Assembly: GCA_023436385.1 (NCBI GenBank)
Contig: JAEZJH010000414.1
Location: 1 to 10,087, forward strand
DNA: 10,087 nucleotides
Direction of reading: 5' to 3'
From: Pseudomonadota bacterium
GTDB lineage: Bacteria > Myxococcota > Myxococcia > Myxococcales > Vulgatibacteraceae
Made by a program: the position numbers and the translations under genes
The notes under the pieces: generated by a model
The model's database searches: none
What the model saw: the letters and a program-made list of their open reading frames with translations, nothing else
What the model was told of the DNA's origin: nothing
Part shown: piece by piece, positions 1 through 6,038 of the stretch
Layout of the letters: the number at the start of each line of letters is the position of its first letter
Numbering within the stretch: position 1 is the stretch's first letter

Positions 1-216
1 GAGCAGCTCCTGACCGCCGGCACCTGCGCCGCTTTTCCGGCCGGCTCCCGGAACGCCCACCATCTGGTGAATCGGAGCGATCGTCCAGCGCGCTACCTCG
101 AGGTCGGCAGCCGCGATCCCGCCGACCGGGCGGCCTACCCCGACGACGATCTCGCCTACGAGCGGGGCGCCGACGGCAAGCCGCGGTACTTCCGGAAGGA
201 CGGCTCGCCCTACTGA
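1..216 (+). CDS. Cupin domain protein, C-terminal part (5' end outside window)
   Basis: Frame 1 is open from the first base to a TGA at 214-216, giving the last 71 residues. The stretch FPAGSRNAHHLVNRSD (about residues 14-29) followed by ARYLEVGSR is the typical second half of a single-domain cupin barrel: a Pro-Ala-Gly turn, a histidine on the following strand, then a 'YLEVG' strand. After it come YPDDDLAY and a tail ending in RKDGSPY. That tail is common in uncharacterised cupins from soil proteobacteria. The fold would bind a metal or a small ligand, but the substrate cannot be told because the first half, with its main metal ligands, lies upstream of the window. The gene converges on the acetyltransferase gene on the other strand with only 51 bases between stops. 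The family call is fairly safe; the function is unknown. Confidence 0.8.
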   Translation, partial: EQLLTAGTCAAFPAGSRNAHHLVNRSDRPARYLEVGSRDPADRAAYPDDDLAYERGADGKPRYFRKDGSPY

Positions 217-230
217 TCGCGTGAGTACGG

Positions 231-257
231 GGGCCTCTCGGTCCGCAGACGAGGCCC
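231..257. terminator. Hairpin between convergent genes, candidate bidirectional terminator
   Basis: GGGCCTC (231-237) and GAGGCCC (251-257) form a perfect 7-bp stem around a 13-base loop. A G-U pair can extend it by one. It sits in the 51-base gap between the cupin stop and the acetyltransferase stop, where both transcripts should end. No T-run follows on either strand, so it is not a classic intrinsic terminator. The call rests on position and symmetry. Confidence 0.4.
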
Positions 258-267
258 TAGGCGCCGG

Positions 268-732
268 TCAGGGCCTGCCCGGCGATCGTTCCAGAACCCG
301 CGTCGGGATTCCCGCCGGCGTCGCGCCGATGAGGTCGGTGGGAAGGAACCCGAACCGCCGGTAGAGCCGCAACGCGGGAACGCCCGCCGGCACGCCCTCC
401 GCGAAGGTCTCGACGCGGACCGGTCCGGAACCGAGGAGCTCGAGGGCCGCCGCCAGGAGCGCCGCGCCGGCCCCTCGCCCCCTTCCCTCCTCCGCCACCA
501 CCAGCCATCCAATCTCGCGCTGCTCTTTCGCGATCAGGATCCCGCCGACCAATCCGCCGCACGGATCGCAGGCCACGAGCCCCGCCCCGCCGGCCAGGGC
601 CGCGTCGAGCGCCGCTTCGAACGCGGGCACCCCCACCATCGGGCCGAACCACGTCTCCACCGAGGCCGCCCAACCGATGAAGGCGGACCGATCCTCCGGC
701 ACCGCCGCGCGGATCGAGATCTCCCGTTTCAC
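268..732 (-). CDS. GNAT family N-acetyltransferase
   Basis: The predicted 154-residue protein has the GNAT layout. A beta strand (REISIRAAVPED, residues 3-14) opens the fold. The acetyl-CoA pyrophosphate loop is EEGRGRGAGAAL (81-92), in which R84-G-R-G-A-G89 matches the (Q/R)xxGx(G/A) signature. A C-terminal ALRLYRRFGF (120-129) is the usual motif B helix and strand. The enzyme should transfer an acetyl group from acetyl-CoA to an amine; the acceptor is unknown. The frame is open back to an ATG at 780. I prefer the GTG at 732 because AAGGGGG lies five bases upstream and residue 1 then falls just before the first core strand, which is where this family normally begins. It lies 51 bases downstream of the hydrolase gene on the same strand and is probably cotranscribed with it. 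Family is secure; start is likely; substrate is unknown. Confidence 0.85.
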   Translation of the reverse strand: MKREISIRAAVPEDRSAFIGWAASVETWFGPMVGVPAFEAALDAALAGGAGLVACDPCGGLVGGILIAKEQREIGWLVVAEEGRGRGAGAALLAAALELLGSGPVRVETFAEGVPAGVPALRLYRRFGFLPTDLIGATPAGIPTRVLERSPGRP

Positions 733-737
733 GAGCG

Positions 738-744
738 CCCCCTT
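738..744 (-). promoter_or_regulatory. Ribosome binding site deciding the GTG start of the acetyltransferase
   Basis: Read on the minus strand this is AAGGGGG, five bases before the GTG at 732-730. It supports that start over the longer form beginning at 780. Confidence 0.5.
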
Positions 745-783
745 GCTGGAAATCAAAACGCGACGGACTCGGCGAGGCAAACC

Positions 784-1776
784 TCAAGGGTCGGCCGATC
801 CCGTGCTAATCTGAGACATCGACTGGAGAAGGCGCGAGGCCTCCGCCTCCTCCAGCAGACCCTGGCCCCGGAGCCAGCCGACCAGGTCGCGGACCACGAG
901 TCCGAAACCGGAGCGGCCGTTCGCGTCCTCGAAGCCGTGGTCGAGGCCCGGGTACTCGCAGTAGCGGAGGAGATCGGAACGGCCCTCGACCTCGAACGCG
1001 TCCCGGAGTCGGCGCGCGCTCTCCACCGGCACGTAGGTGTCGCGGTCACCCTGCGCGAGAAAGACGGGCACCTTCGCGGCGAGCAGGTCCTCGGCCGACC
1101 GGTGCCAGAGCGCGGAGCTCCAGCGACGATACGGATGGCCGAGCCACTCGCGGTCGGACTCGGGATTGGTGCGAATGTCGGCGACCGCGACCTCGAACTC
1201 CTCCGGGGTGCCGTACCCGTTGGTCGGATCCCGGACCAAGAGCGCGAGCTCCTCGGCCTGGGTCATGCCCCCTCCGCTGGCAAGCAGGAGGAGGTGGGTG
1301 ATGCGCGGCTCCGCCCGGGCCATCCGCGACGCCACCGCCCCGCCCTCGCTATCCCCGGCGAGGATCACCGGCGTACCCGGCGAGAGCCGCGCGAGGTGCG
1401 TGCGCATCGACGCGAGCGCGTCCTCCGCGCGGACCGACAGGTCCGCATAACGGCGAGCGAGGACCGGGTCGCTCTCGCTCGGTCCGATCCCCCGCCGCTC
1501 GAGGAGCACCACCGGCATCCCCAGCATCACGAAGTCGGCCATCGGGCCCATCATCCCCAGGACGCTGTGGTCGTAGCCCGAGCCCCGCACGTAGAAGACC
1601 ACCGCGCGCGGGGCCGGGGGGAGCTCCGGCGGCGCATCCGCGGGAAGGAGCAGATACGACCAGACGTGATGCCCGTCGCCGGTCGGCGTCTGGGTGTTGT
1701 GGGCGGCGACGCGGATGGTGCGCGCGGCGCAGCCCGTGGAGAGGACGAGGAGCAGCACGAGGATGGCCTTGGGCAT
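784..1776 (-). CDS. Lipoprotein alpha/beta hydrolase (serine esterase/peptidase-like)
   Basis: A 330-residue protein. It starts with a hydrophobic signal and a lipobox, LSTGC, putting the lipidated cysteine at residue 16, so it should be anchored in the cell envelope. The rest is an alpha/beta hydrolase: VFYVRGSGYDH (60-70) at the oxyanion strand, the nucleophile elbow GDSEGG with Ser143, the acid loop AQGDRDTYVPV with Asp246 as likely acid, and Asp279-His280 in PGLDHGF as catalytic histidine. The triad is complete, so it is probably active on an ester, amide or peptide bond. The GGMTQAEE region after strand 6 is likely cap or lid. The start ATG has GGAGG seven bases upstream (1784-1788). It is divergent from the DUF2200 gene and leads into the acetyltransferase. 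The substrate cannot be inferred; family and catalytic residues are clear. Confidence 0.88.
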   Translation of the reverse strand: MPKAILVLLLVLSTGCAARTIRVAAHNTQTPTGDGHHVWSYLLLPADAPPELPPAPRAVVFYVRGSGYDHSVLGMMGPMADFVMLGMPVVLLERRGIGPSESDPVLARRYADLSVRAEDALASMRTHLARLSPGTPVILAGDSEGGAVASRMARAEPRITHLLLLASGGGMTQAEELALLVRDPTNGYGTPEEFEVAVADIRTNPESDREWLGHPYRRWSSALWHRSAEDLLAAKVPVFLAQGDRDTYVPVESARRLRDAFEVEGRSDLLRYCEYPGLDHGFEDANGRSGFGLVVRDLVGWLRGQGLLEEAEASRLLQSMSQISTGSADP

Positions 1777-1934
1777 CGTCGGACCTCCGGGAGGCGAACC
1801 CTACCCGAGCGCCAGCACGATTGGGAACTTCGGCGTGTGTGCGAGGATGTCGCGCGGCCGGACCGGGATCGCCCGGGCGCGTGGTGTTAACCTCGAGGCG
1901 GCGTCGTTACCGGCGCGAGAACGGGAGGATACGC
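1777..1934. promoter_or_regulatory. Divergent intergenic region expected to hold two promoters
   Basis: These 158 bases separate two divergent starts, so promoters for both the hydrolase and the DUF2200 gene should lie here. I could not find a convincing -35/-10 pair on either strand; the best candidates match only about half the consensus positions. The role is inferred from gene layout alone. Confidence 0.35.
1923..1928 (+). promoter_or_regulatory. Ribosome binding site deciding the GTG start of the DUF2200 gene
   Basis: GGGAGG lies six bases before the GTG at 1935. The frame is open further upstream to an ATG at 1821, but that extension is arginine-rich, lacks a comparable site and is absent from the family as I know it. 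Confidence 0.6.
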
Positions 1935-2282
1935 GTGAGCCGGGTCTTCACGATGAGCTTTGCCTCCGTCTACCCGCACTACGTGACCAAGGTGGAGAAG
2001 AAGGGCCGCACGAAAGAGGAGCTGCATCGGGTGATCGAATGGCTCACCGGCTTCGACGAGGCCGAGTTCCAGCACCACCTGGCGGCCGGCACCACCTTCG
2101 CGGATTTCTTCGCCGCCGCGCGACTCCACCCGAACGCCTCGCTGATCACCGGGGTGGTGTGCGGCGTCCGGGTGGAGAACATCGAGGATCCGCTGATGCG
2201 GAAGATCCGCTACCTGGACAAGCTCGTCGACGAGCTGGCCAAGGGCAAGGCGCTGGAGAAGATCCTTCGGTCCCAGGCGTAG
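1935..2282 (+). CDS. DUF2200 family protein
   Basis: A 115-residue protein covering the whole DUF2200 family length. Recognisable conserved blocks are FTMSFASVYPHYV (5-17), KKGRTKEEL (22-30), EWLTGF (35-40), a TTFADFF segment (53-59) and the strongly conserved C-terminal half, SLITGVVCGVRVENIEDPLM (69-88) followed by RYLDKLVDELAKGKALEKIL (92-111). The family is a small, soluble, mostly helical protein of unknown biochemical role found across many bacteria. No signal peptide or membrane segment is present. The GTG start is chosen on the strength of GGGAGG six bases upstream and because it places residue 1 just before the family's first conserved block. The gene stands alone: the hydrolase is divergent, and 356 bases separate it from the next gene. 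Family assignment is firm; function is unknown. Confidence 0.92.
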   Translation: MSRVFTMSFASVYPHYVTKVEKKGRTKEELHRVIEWLTGFDEAEFQHHLAAGTTFADFFAAARLHPNASLITGVVCGVRVENIEDPLMRKIRYLDKLVDELAKGKALEKILRSQA

Positions 2283-2289
2283 TTTCTCG

Positions 2290-2340
2290 CGCGAACCTCC
2301 CGTGGGGGAGGGGTCGTCGTTCGCGGCCCGGCTGGCCGCG
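2290..2340 (+). terminator. GC-rich stem structures after the DUF2200 gene, possible terminator
   Basis: CGCGAAC (2290-2296) can pair with GTTCGCG (2319-2325), with an inner CTCCC/GGGAG pairing. Overlapping it is a perfect 7-bp hairpin, CGCGGCC (2322-2328) with GGCCGCG (2334-2340) around a five-base loop. The two are mutually exclusive in part. It begins eight bases after the stop codon, where a terminator belongs, but no T-run follows. Confidence 0.35.
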
Positions 2341-2529
2341 GGGCCTCGCGCCGGCCCCCTCACTCGCGAGCGGCCACCGGCTCGGTCGGGAGTGCAACGC
2401 TGAACCGTCCGCCCCCGGTCAAGGGTCGGGTCTTCTCCGGTGCGGCGCGTAACCTCCGACCGCTCGCTCCGAGCACCACCACGCGGACTGCGCCACCTTC
2501 ATGCGGTGATCGTCCTGGCACCGCGCTGG

Positions 2530-2556
2530 CATCGCCACCATCTCCCGGTGGCGATG
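2530..2556. repeat. Perfect 10-bp inverted repeat with 7-base loop
   Basis: CATCGCCACC (2530-2539) and GGTGGCGATG (2547-2556) are exact inverse complements around ATCTCCC. Three further G-U pairs could lengthen the stem. It lies about 80 bases upstream of the cyclase start, in non-coding DNA. It could be an RNA hairpin in the leader, an operator, or the residue of a repeat element; the sequence does not decide between these. Confidence 0.6.
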
Positions 2557-2628
2557 TTGGAGTGAGTCCGGTGCGGATGCCGATGTCCCCTGCGACGGCA
2601 TCAACTGATGGACTCGGATGGCGCCGTC

Positions 2629-2633
2629 GGAGG
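2629..2633 (+). promoter_or_regulatory. Ribosome binding site deciding the start of the cyclase gene
   Basis: GGAGG lies five bases before the ATG at 2639. The in-frame ATG at 2618 has no such site, so the later start is preferred. Confidence 0.65.
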
Positions 2634-2638
2634 ACCGT

Positions 2639-3283
2639 ATGAACTCCAGCTCTTGGATCGAAGCGAGCGTGCCGATCCGCGACGGGATGGTGCATTGGCC
2701 CGGCGATCCGGCGGTCGAGGTGGTGCGCGTGAGCGACCTCGAGCGGGGCGACCCCGCGACCGTGTCGCGCCTCTCCGCCGGCGTGCACAGCGGAACGCAC
2801 GTCGATGCGCCCCTGCACTACGTCGCCGGCGCGGCCGGCGTCGACCAGATTCCCGTCGACACCCTGATCGGCGAGGCGCGCGCGGTGGCGATCCGGGATC
2901 CCCGGGCGGTCGACGTCCCCGAGCTGCGCGAGATCGATCCGCGCCCCGGAGAGCGGCTGCTGTTCCGCACGCGAAACACCCCGCGCTGCTGGCAGACGGA
3001 TCGGTTCGTCGAGGACTTCGTCTTCATCACGCCGGAAGCCGCGCGCCTTCTCGCGGAGCGACGCGTGCGCCTGGTGGGGATCGACTACCTCTCGGTGGGC
3101 GCGGCGGACGACGGCGCAGCCACGCATCGCATCCTGCTCGAGGCCGGCGTGTGCATCGTCGAAGCCCTCGATCTCTCGGCGGTCGAGCCGGGGACCTACG
3201 AGATGCTCTGTCTACCGCTCCGGCTCGCCGGTGGGGACGGCGCGCCGGCGCGGGTGCTGCTCCGTCCGAGCTCCCGCCCATGA
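2639..3283 (+). CDS. Cyclase family protein, kynurenine-formamidase-like metal-dependent hydrolase
   Basis: A 214-residue protein, close to the length of bacterial KynB. It carries the family signature HSGTHVDAPLH (50-60), whose His50, His54, Asp56 and His60 are the expected metal ligands. Also present are WPGDP (20-24), typical of KynB, GIDYLSVG (147-154), and a downstream pair His163 (ATHRILL) and Glu175 (IVEAL) at the positions of the remaining metal or catalytic residues. The family includes kynurenine formamidase, which hydrolyses N-formyl-L-kynurenine in tryptophan breakdown, and related amidohydrolases and cyclases. No tryptophan dioxygenase or kynureninase gene is nearby, so the substrate is open. 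It is cytoplasmic, with no signal peptide. The ATG at 2639 is preferred for its GGAGG. The gene converges on the large lipoprotein gene. Family is secure; exact activity is uncertain. Confidence 0.88.
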   Translation: MNSSSWIEASVPIRDGMVHWPGDPAVEVVRVSDLERGDPATVSRLSAGVHSGTHVDAPLHYVAGAAGVDQIPVDTLIGEARAVAIRDPRAVDVPELREIDPRPGERLLFRTRNTPRCWQTDRFVEDFVFITPEAARLLAERRVRLVGIDYLSVGAADDGAATHRILLEAGVCIVEALDLSAVEPGTYEMLCLPLRLAGGDGAPARVLLRPSSRP

Positions 3284-3387
3284 CCCTCGGCACCGGCCGG
3301 GAGGCCTCCTTCCCGGCTGCCGCCGCCGATCTCCTGCACGGAGGTGTCGGCTCCGGGTTCCCGGTCCGGGTCCCGGGACGCGAAGGA

Positions 3388-3412
3388 GGGCGCCGGTCCA
3401 ACCCCGGCGCCC
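3388..3412. terminator. Strong GC hairpin between convergent genes, candidate bidirectional terminator
   Basis: GGGCGCCGG (3388-3396) and CCGGCGCCC (3404-3412) form a perfect 9-bp stem with a seven-base loop. It lies nine bases beyond the stop of the minus-strand lipoprotein gene and 105 bases beyond the cyclase stop. A C-run (3410-3417) flanks it on the plus strand and only a short T-containing tail on the minus strand, so termination strength is uncertain. Confidence 0.5.
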
Positions 3413-3420
3413 CCCCCGCC

Positions 3421-5835
3421 TCAGAAGGCGAGCTTGCGGAAGGAGACGATCGTGTCTCCCGTCTTTCCGGCAGGTGTCTCGACCCGCTGCTTGCGGAACT
3501 CCATCCGGTGCTCGGCGACGGCCTGCTGCGCCTCCGCGTCGATGTACGAAAGACGCAGGTAGCCCTGCGGGTGCGTCGCCTGCAGGCGGTGGAGGCCGTC
3601 GTTGGTGGTCGCCGATTCCTCCGCGTCCGTGTAGTCGATCGGATACGCCACCCGCCGGGCGCCAGCGTTGATGCTGGCCCGCAGCTTCTGCAGGACGCGG
3701 TTGTCGGCCTTCGGCTCGGGGTCGGAGTCGAGCCGGATACGGAGGAAGCCCCACTCGAAGTCGGTCGTGAACGGCGCGTCGCCGGTGAGGAATTGCTGCC
3801 GGTGCGCGATCTCGAGTGGCAGGCCCCGCAGGTCGACGTCGAAGTGGCCGCTCTGGTGCGAGACGTCCTCCGCGTAGATGAAGCCCGACCAGTTCCCATT
3901 GGTCGTCGAGAAGGTGAGATCGGGCTGGAGGAACAGGACACCCTCCGCCTGGTGGATACGCATCTTCTCGTAATAGCGTCCGTTGAGGTGAGACACGTCC
4001 CCCTTGCCGCAGAAGTTGGCCATCTGATCATCCGCCGCGGACGAGTTCACCGCCGGTCTCTGGCCGTGGAGCGCGGCCGGCGTGGTCCGGGGGAAGGTCA
4101 GGTAGGCCACCGGCGAGGTGGTGTTCATGCCCTGGCAGTAGACGTAGAGCGGACGATCCGGGTTGCCGGCGTAATAGACCAGGTACTCGCCGTCCGGAAG
4201 CGTCGCCCCTGCGGCCTCGGCCAGGTAATCCCCGCAGCCGAGCGGTGTACGCTGGCGCTGCCCGGGCAGCGTGAAGGTCTGCCAGGCTGTTTCGCCGGGC
4301 GCACGCCACTTCAGCGACCCGGGCAGCCCCTCGGGCCGGCCCAGCAGGTTGCCCTTGATCTCGATGACGTGCAGCTCGGGCTCGGGTGCGTAGAGGGCGT
4401 AGGCGACATCACACATCTCCGTGGTCCGGCACCGCGACAGACAGTCGCCGCCCGTGCCCCCGAACTTCTGGGCCAGCGCCGGGTCCGCGCATGCCTCGGT
4501 GCACGTCGCCTCGATGGTCGCCGGCAGCGGCCCCTGGGTGGAGTCCTCGGTGCAGATCCGGGCGATGGTGCGGAGCCCGTCGAGCGAGGCCGTCACCTTC
4601 GCCGCCATCGTCTGGAGGTCGCGGAGTTGCTGCGAATCGGCGACGGCGTAGGGCAACGTCTCGGGCGCCTGGAGCAGGGGGTAGCGGCCGGTCAGGTCCG
4701 CCCTGCCGAAGACGGTCAGCGGAGCGGTGGCGGCGAGGTAGAGGTCGGGGGCGGAGACCACGGAGTTCAGCGCATCCCGGGCGACCAGGTTGCGGGCGAA
4801 CTCCTGGCCCAACGTCCCCATCCAGGCGAGGCCGGTAGGGAGGCGCGGCCTCGCGGTCGCGGGCGCCCGGCCCCAGTCGGCCGCGTCGCTGTACGAGAGG
4901 AACGAGCCCTTCATCGCGTACTGGTTCTTTAGCTGCACCAGCGCGTTCCAATCACCGCAGGCGTAGGAGGAGCCCCAAACATCGCCGGCGCCGGTCCGCG
5001 TGCACTGGAAATCGTTGACCACCCGGGAAAGCCAGGTCTCGGCATCGGTCATCAACGAGCCGACGTCGTCGACCACCTGCGCGGTGAGCGCGCCCGACTT
5101 GTAGACATAGGAGCGGATCTGCGTGCTGCCGCGGGTGAGTCCGAAGTGGTTCTCGAAGTCGACGGTCGAGCCGAACTTCAAGCCGGCCACGTTGGTCTCG
5201 TTCTTCAGCTTGACCTTCAGGTCGTTCTTCTCCTGGAGGTTCGAGATGGAGATGCGGAGGAGCGCGTAGTACTCCGCGCCGGTGTGGATGCGGTAGAGGA
5301 ACTGGTCGCCGCACGCATGCCGGAACGATGCCAGGTCGGGGGGACGCGAGGCGCCGTAGTACGGGGACGCCATCGTCAGGTTGCTCCGCCGGAGCGTCGG
5401 GCCCTTCACCGAGACCCTGAGCATCGCCCAGATCGAGTGGGTGTCGAGCTGGAAGTCGTTCACCATCCGGTACTGGGAGTTCTGCTTGTAGCAGCCGGCG
5501 TTCAGGGACGCGGAGTAGCTGATGTCGAGTTGGTCGTGGAGCGACATCTTGTCCTCGATCAGCGTGAAGGTCGTCTCCTGCTCGAACTTGCTGGCGTCGA
5601 GCATCCAGCTGGAGTCGCCGCCGGGGTCCAGGCAGCCTCGCTCGTGGACCGTGCCGGTGACGCTGTCGTAGGCGGCGGCGTCGCCCATGCTCGGGGTCCA
5701 GATCACCTCGGTGGCGACCGCGGCGAGCGGCGGTTCCCAATCGTCGCCCGCCGGATCCTCCTCGTCGCCCCCGCATCCCCAGATCGCGCCGGCCAGCGCC
5801 AAACACAAAAGCCCACGCATCCATCGTCGGTTCAT
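3421..5835 (-). CDS. Large lipoprotein with MACPF-like region and C-terminal GON-like domain
   Basis: An 804-residue protein. Residues 1-21 are a basic then hydrophobic signal ending in lipobox AIWGC (lipid on Cys21), followed by an acidic linker. Residues 55-200 resemble bacterial MACPF proteins: AYDSVTG near the start, then C-G-D-Q-F-x6-G-A (175-187), which keeps the spacing of the MACPF signature (Y/W)-G-(T/S)-H-(F/Y)-x6-G-G, followed by beta-rich sequence. Residues 428-475 hold six cysteines, including twin CxxxC motifs. Residues 533-678 look like a GON domain: DGEYLVYYAGNPDRPLYVYC, then VAYLTF, and later HFDVDLRGLPLEI. The last 125 residues are unassigned. Known MACPF proteins insert into membranes; GON occurs at the C-terminus of ADAMTS20-type animal proteases and in some bacterial proteins. 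The ATG has GGAGGG three bases upstream. The domain calls are from motif memory: GON fairly likely, MACPF plausible. Confidence 0.9.
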   Translation of the reverse strand: MNRRWMRGLLCLALAGAIWGCGGDEEDPAGDDWEPPLAAVATEVIWTPSMGDAAAYDSVTGTVHERGCLDPGGDSSWMLDASKFEQETTFTLIEDKMSLHDQLDISYSASLNAGCYKQNSQYRMVNDFQLDTHSIWAMLRVSVKGPTLRRSNLTMASPYYGASRPPDLASFRHACGDQFLYRIHTGAEYYALLRISISNLQEKNDLKVKLKNETNVAGLKFGSTVDFENHFGLTRGSTQIRSYVYKSGALTAQVVDDVGSLMTDAETWLSRVVNDFQCTRTGAGDVWGSSYACGDWNALVQLKNQYAMKGSFLSYSDAADWGRAPATARPRLPTGLAWMGTLGQEFARNLVARDALNSVVSAPDLYLAATAPLTVFGRADLTGRYPLLQAPETLPYAVADSQQLRDLQTMAAKVTASLDGLRTIARICTEDSTQGPLPATIEATCTEACADPALAQKFGGTGGDCLSRCRTTEMCDVAYALYAPEPELHVIEIKGNLLGRPEGLPGSLKWRAPGETAWQTFTLPGQRQRTPLGCGDYLAEAAGATLPDGEYLVYYAGNPDRPLYVYCQGMNTTSPVAYLTFPRTTPAALHGQRPAVNSSAADDQMANFCGKGDVSHLNGRYYEKMRIHQAEGVLFLQPDLTFSTTNGNWSGFIYAEDVSHQSGHFDVDLRGLPLEIAHRQQFLTGDAPFTTDFEWGFLRIRLDSDPEPKADNRVLQKLRASINAGARRVAYPIDYTDAEESATTNDGLHRLQATHPQGYLRLSYIDAEAQQAVAEHRMEFRKQRVETPAGKTGDTIVSFRKLAF

Positions 5836-6038
5836 CGTCCCTCCGGCTGCCCGGTGGCGGCGGGTCCGTCTCGCCTCCGGTCGATTGTCGACAAATGACA
5901 ACCTTCTATCGACGATCTCCTGCCGGAAGACAAACAAAAATCGCAGTTCGAGCCAGCGACGGCGAAAGGTGTCGTGGCGGGGGCAGCGCTCCACGTCGCG
6001 ATGCACCCCGGGTCCTGCATCGGGATACGCCGCGACGC
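5836..6038 (-). promoter_or_regulatory. Upstream region of the lipoprotein gene with AT-rich, palindromic patch
   Basis: This 203-base gap separates nudC from the lipoprotein gene on the same strand, long enough for a separate promoter. Within it, 5881-5945 is clearly less GC-rich than its surroundings and contains the exact palindrome TTGTCGACAA (5885-5894) and, read on the minus strand, TTGTCT, TTGTCA and a GATAGA-like hexamer. Candidate -35/-10 pairs match only partly. I read it as the likely promoter and possible operator of the lipoprotein gene. Confidence 0.4.

Larger units (their letters stand above)
2283..2638. other. 356-base intergenic stretch with several hairpins
   Basis: No frame here has a plausible gene. 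It holds three structures: a GC-rich complex right after the DUF2200 stop (2290-2340), a perfect 10-bp hairpin at 2530-2556, and a 7-bp inverted repeat GATGCCG/CGGCATC at 2576-2602. The last 60 bases should hold the promoter and leader of the cyclase gene, but I see no consensus promoter. A short antisense frame across 2419-2604 has no recognisable family and unusual composition, so I do not call it. Confidence 0.6.

Noticed and set aside
937..1890. A 317-codon plus-strand frame opposite the hydrolase
   Set aside because: The opposite strand has a lipobox, a full catalytic triad and a ribosome binding site; this frame has none of these features.
2530..2602. Tandem inverted repeats considered as an integron attC site or a CRISPR remnant
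   Set aside because: There is no conserved core site, no array, no integrase and only one copy, so neither interpretation is supported.
2419..2604. Short minus-strand frame (61 codons) in the intergenic gap, considered as a transposase remnant
   Set aside because: Composition is less biased than other shadows, but no motif of any transposase family is recognisable, and there are no terminal repeats or target duplications.
2608..4932. A 774-codon plus-strand frame
   Set aside because: It overlaps the cyclase gene out of frame and the lipoprotein gene in antisense. Arginine-rich composition marks it as a high-GC shadow.
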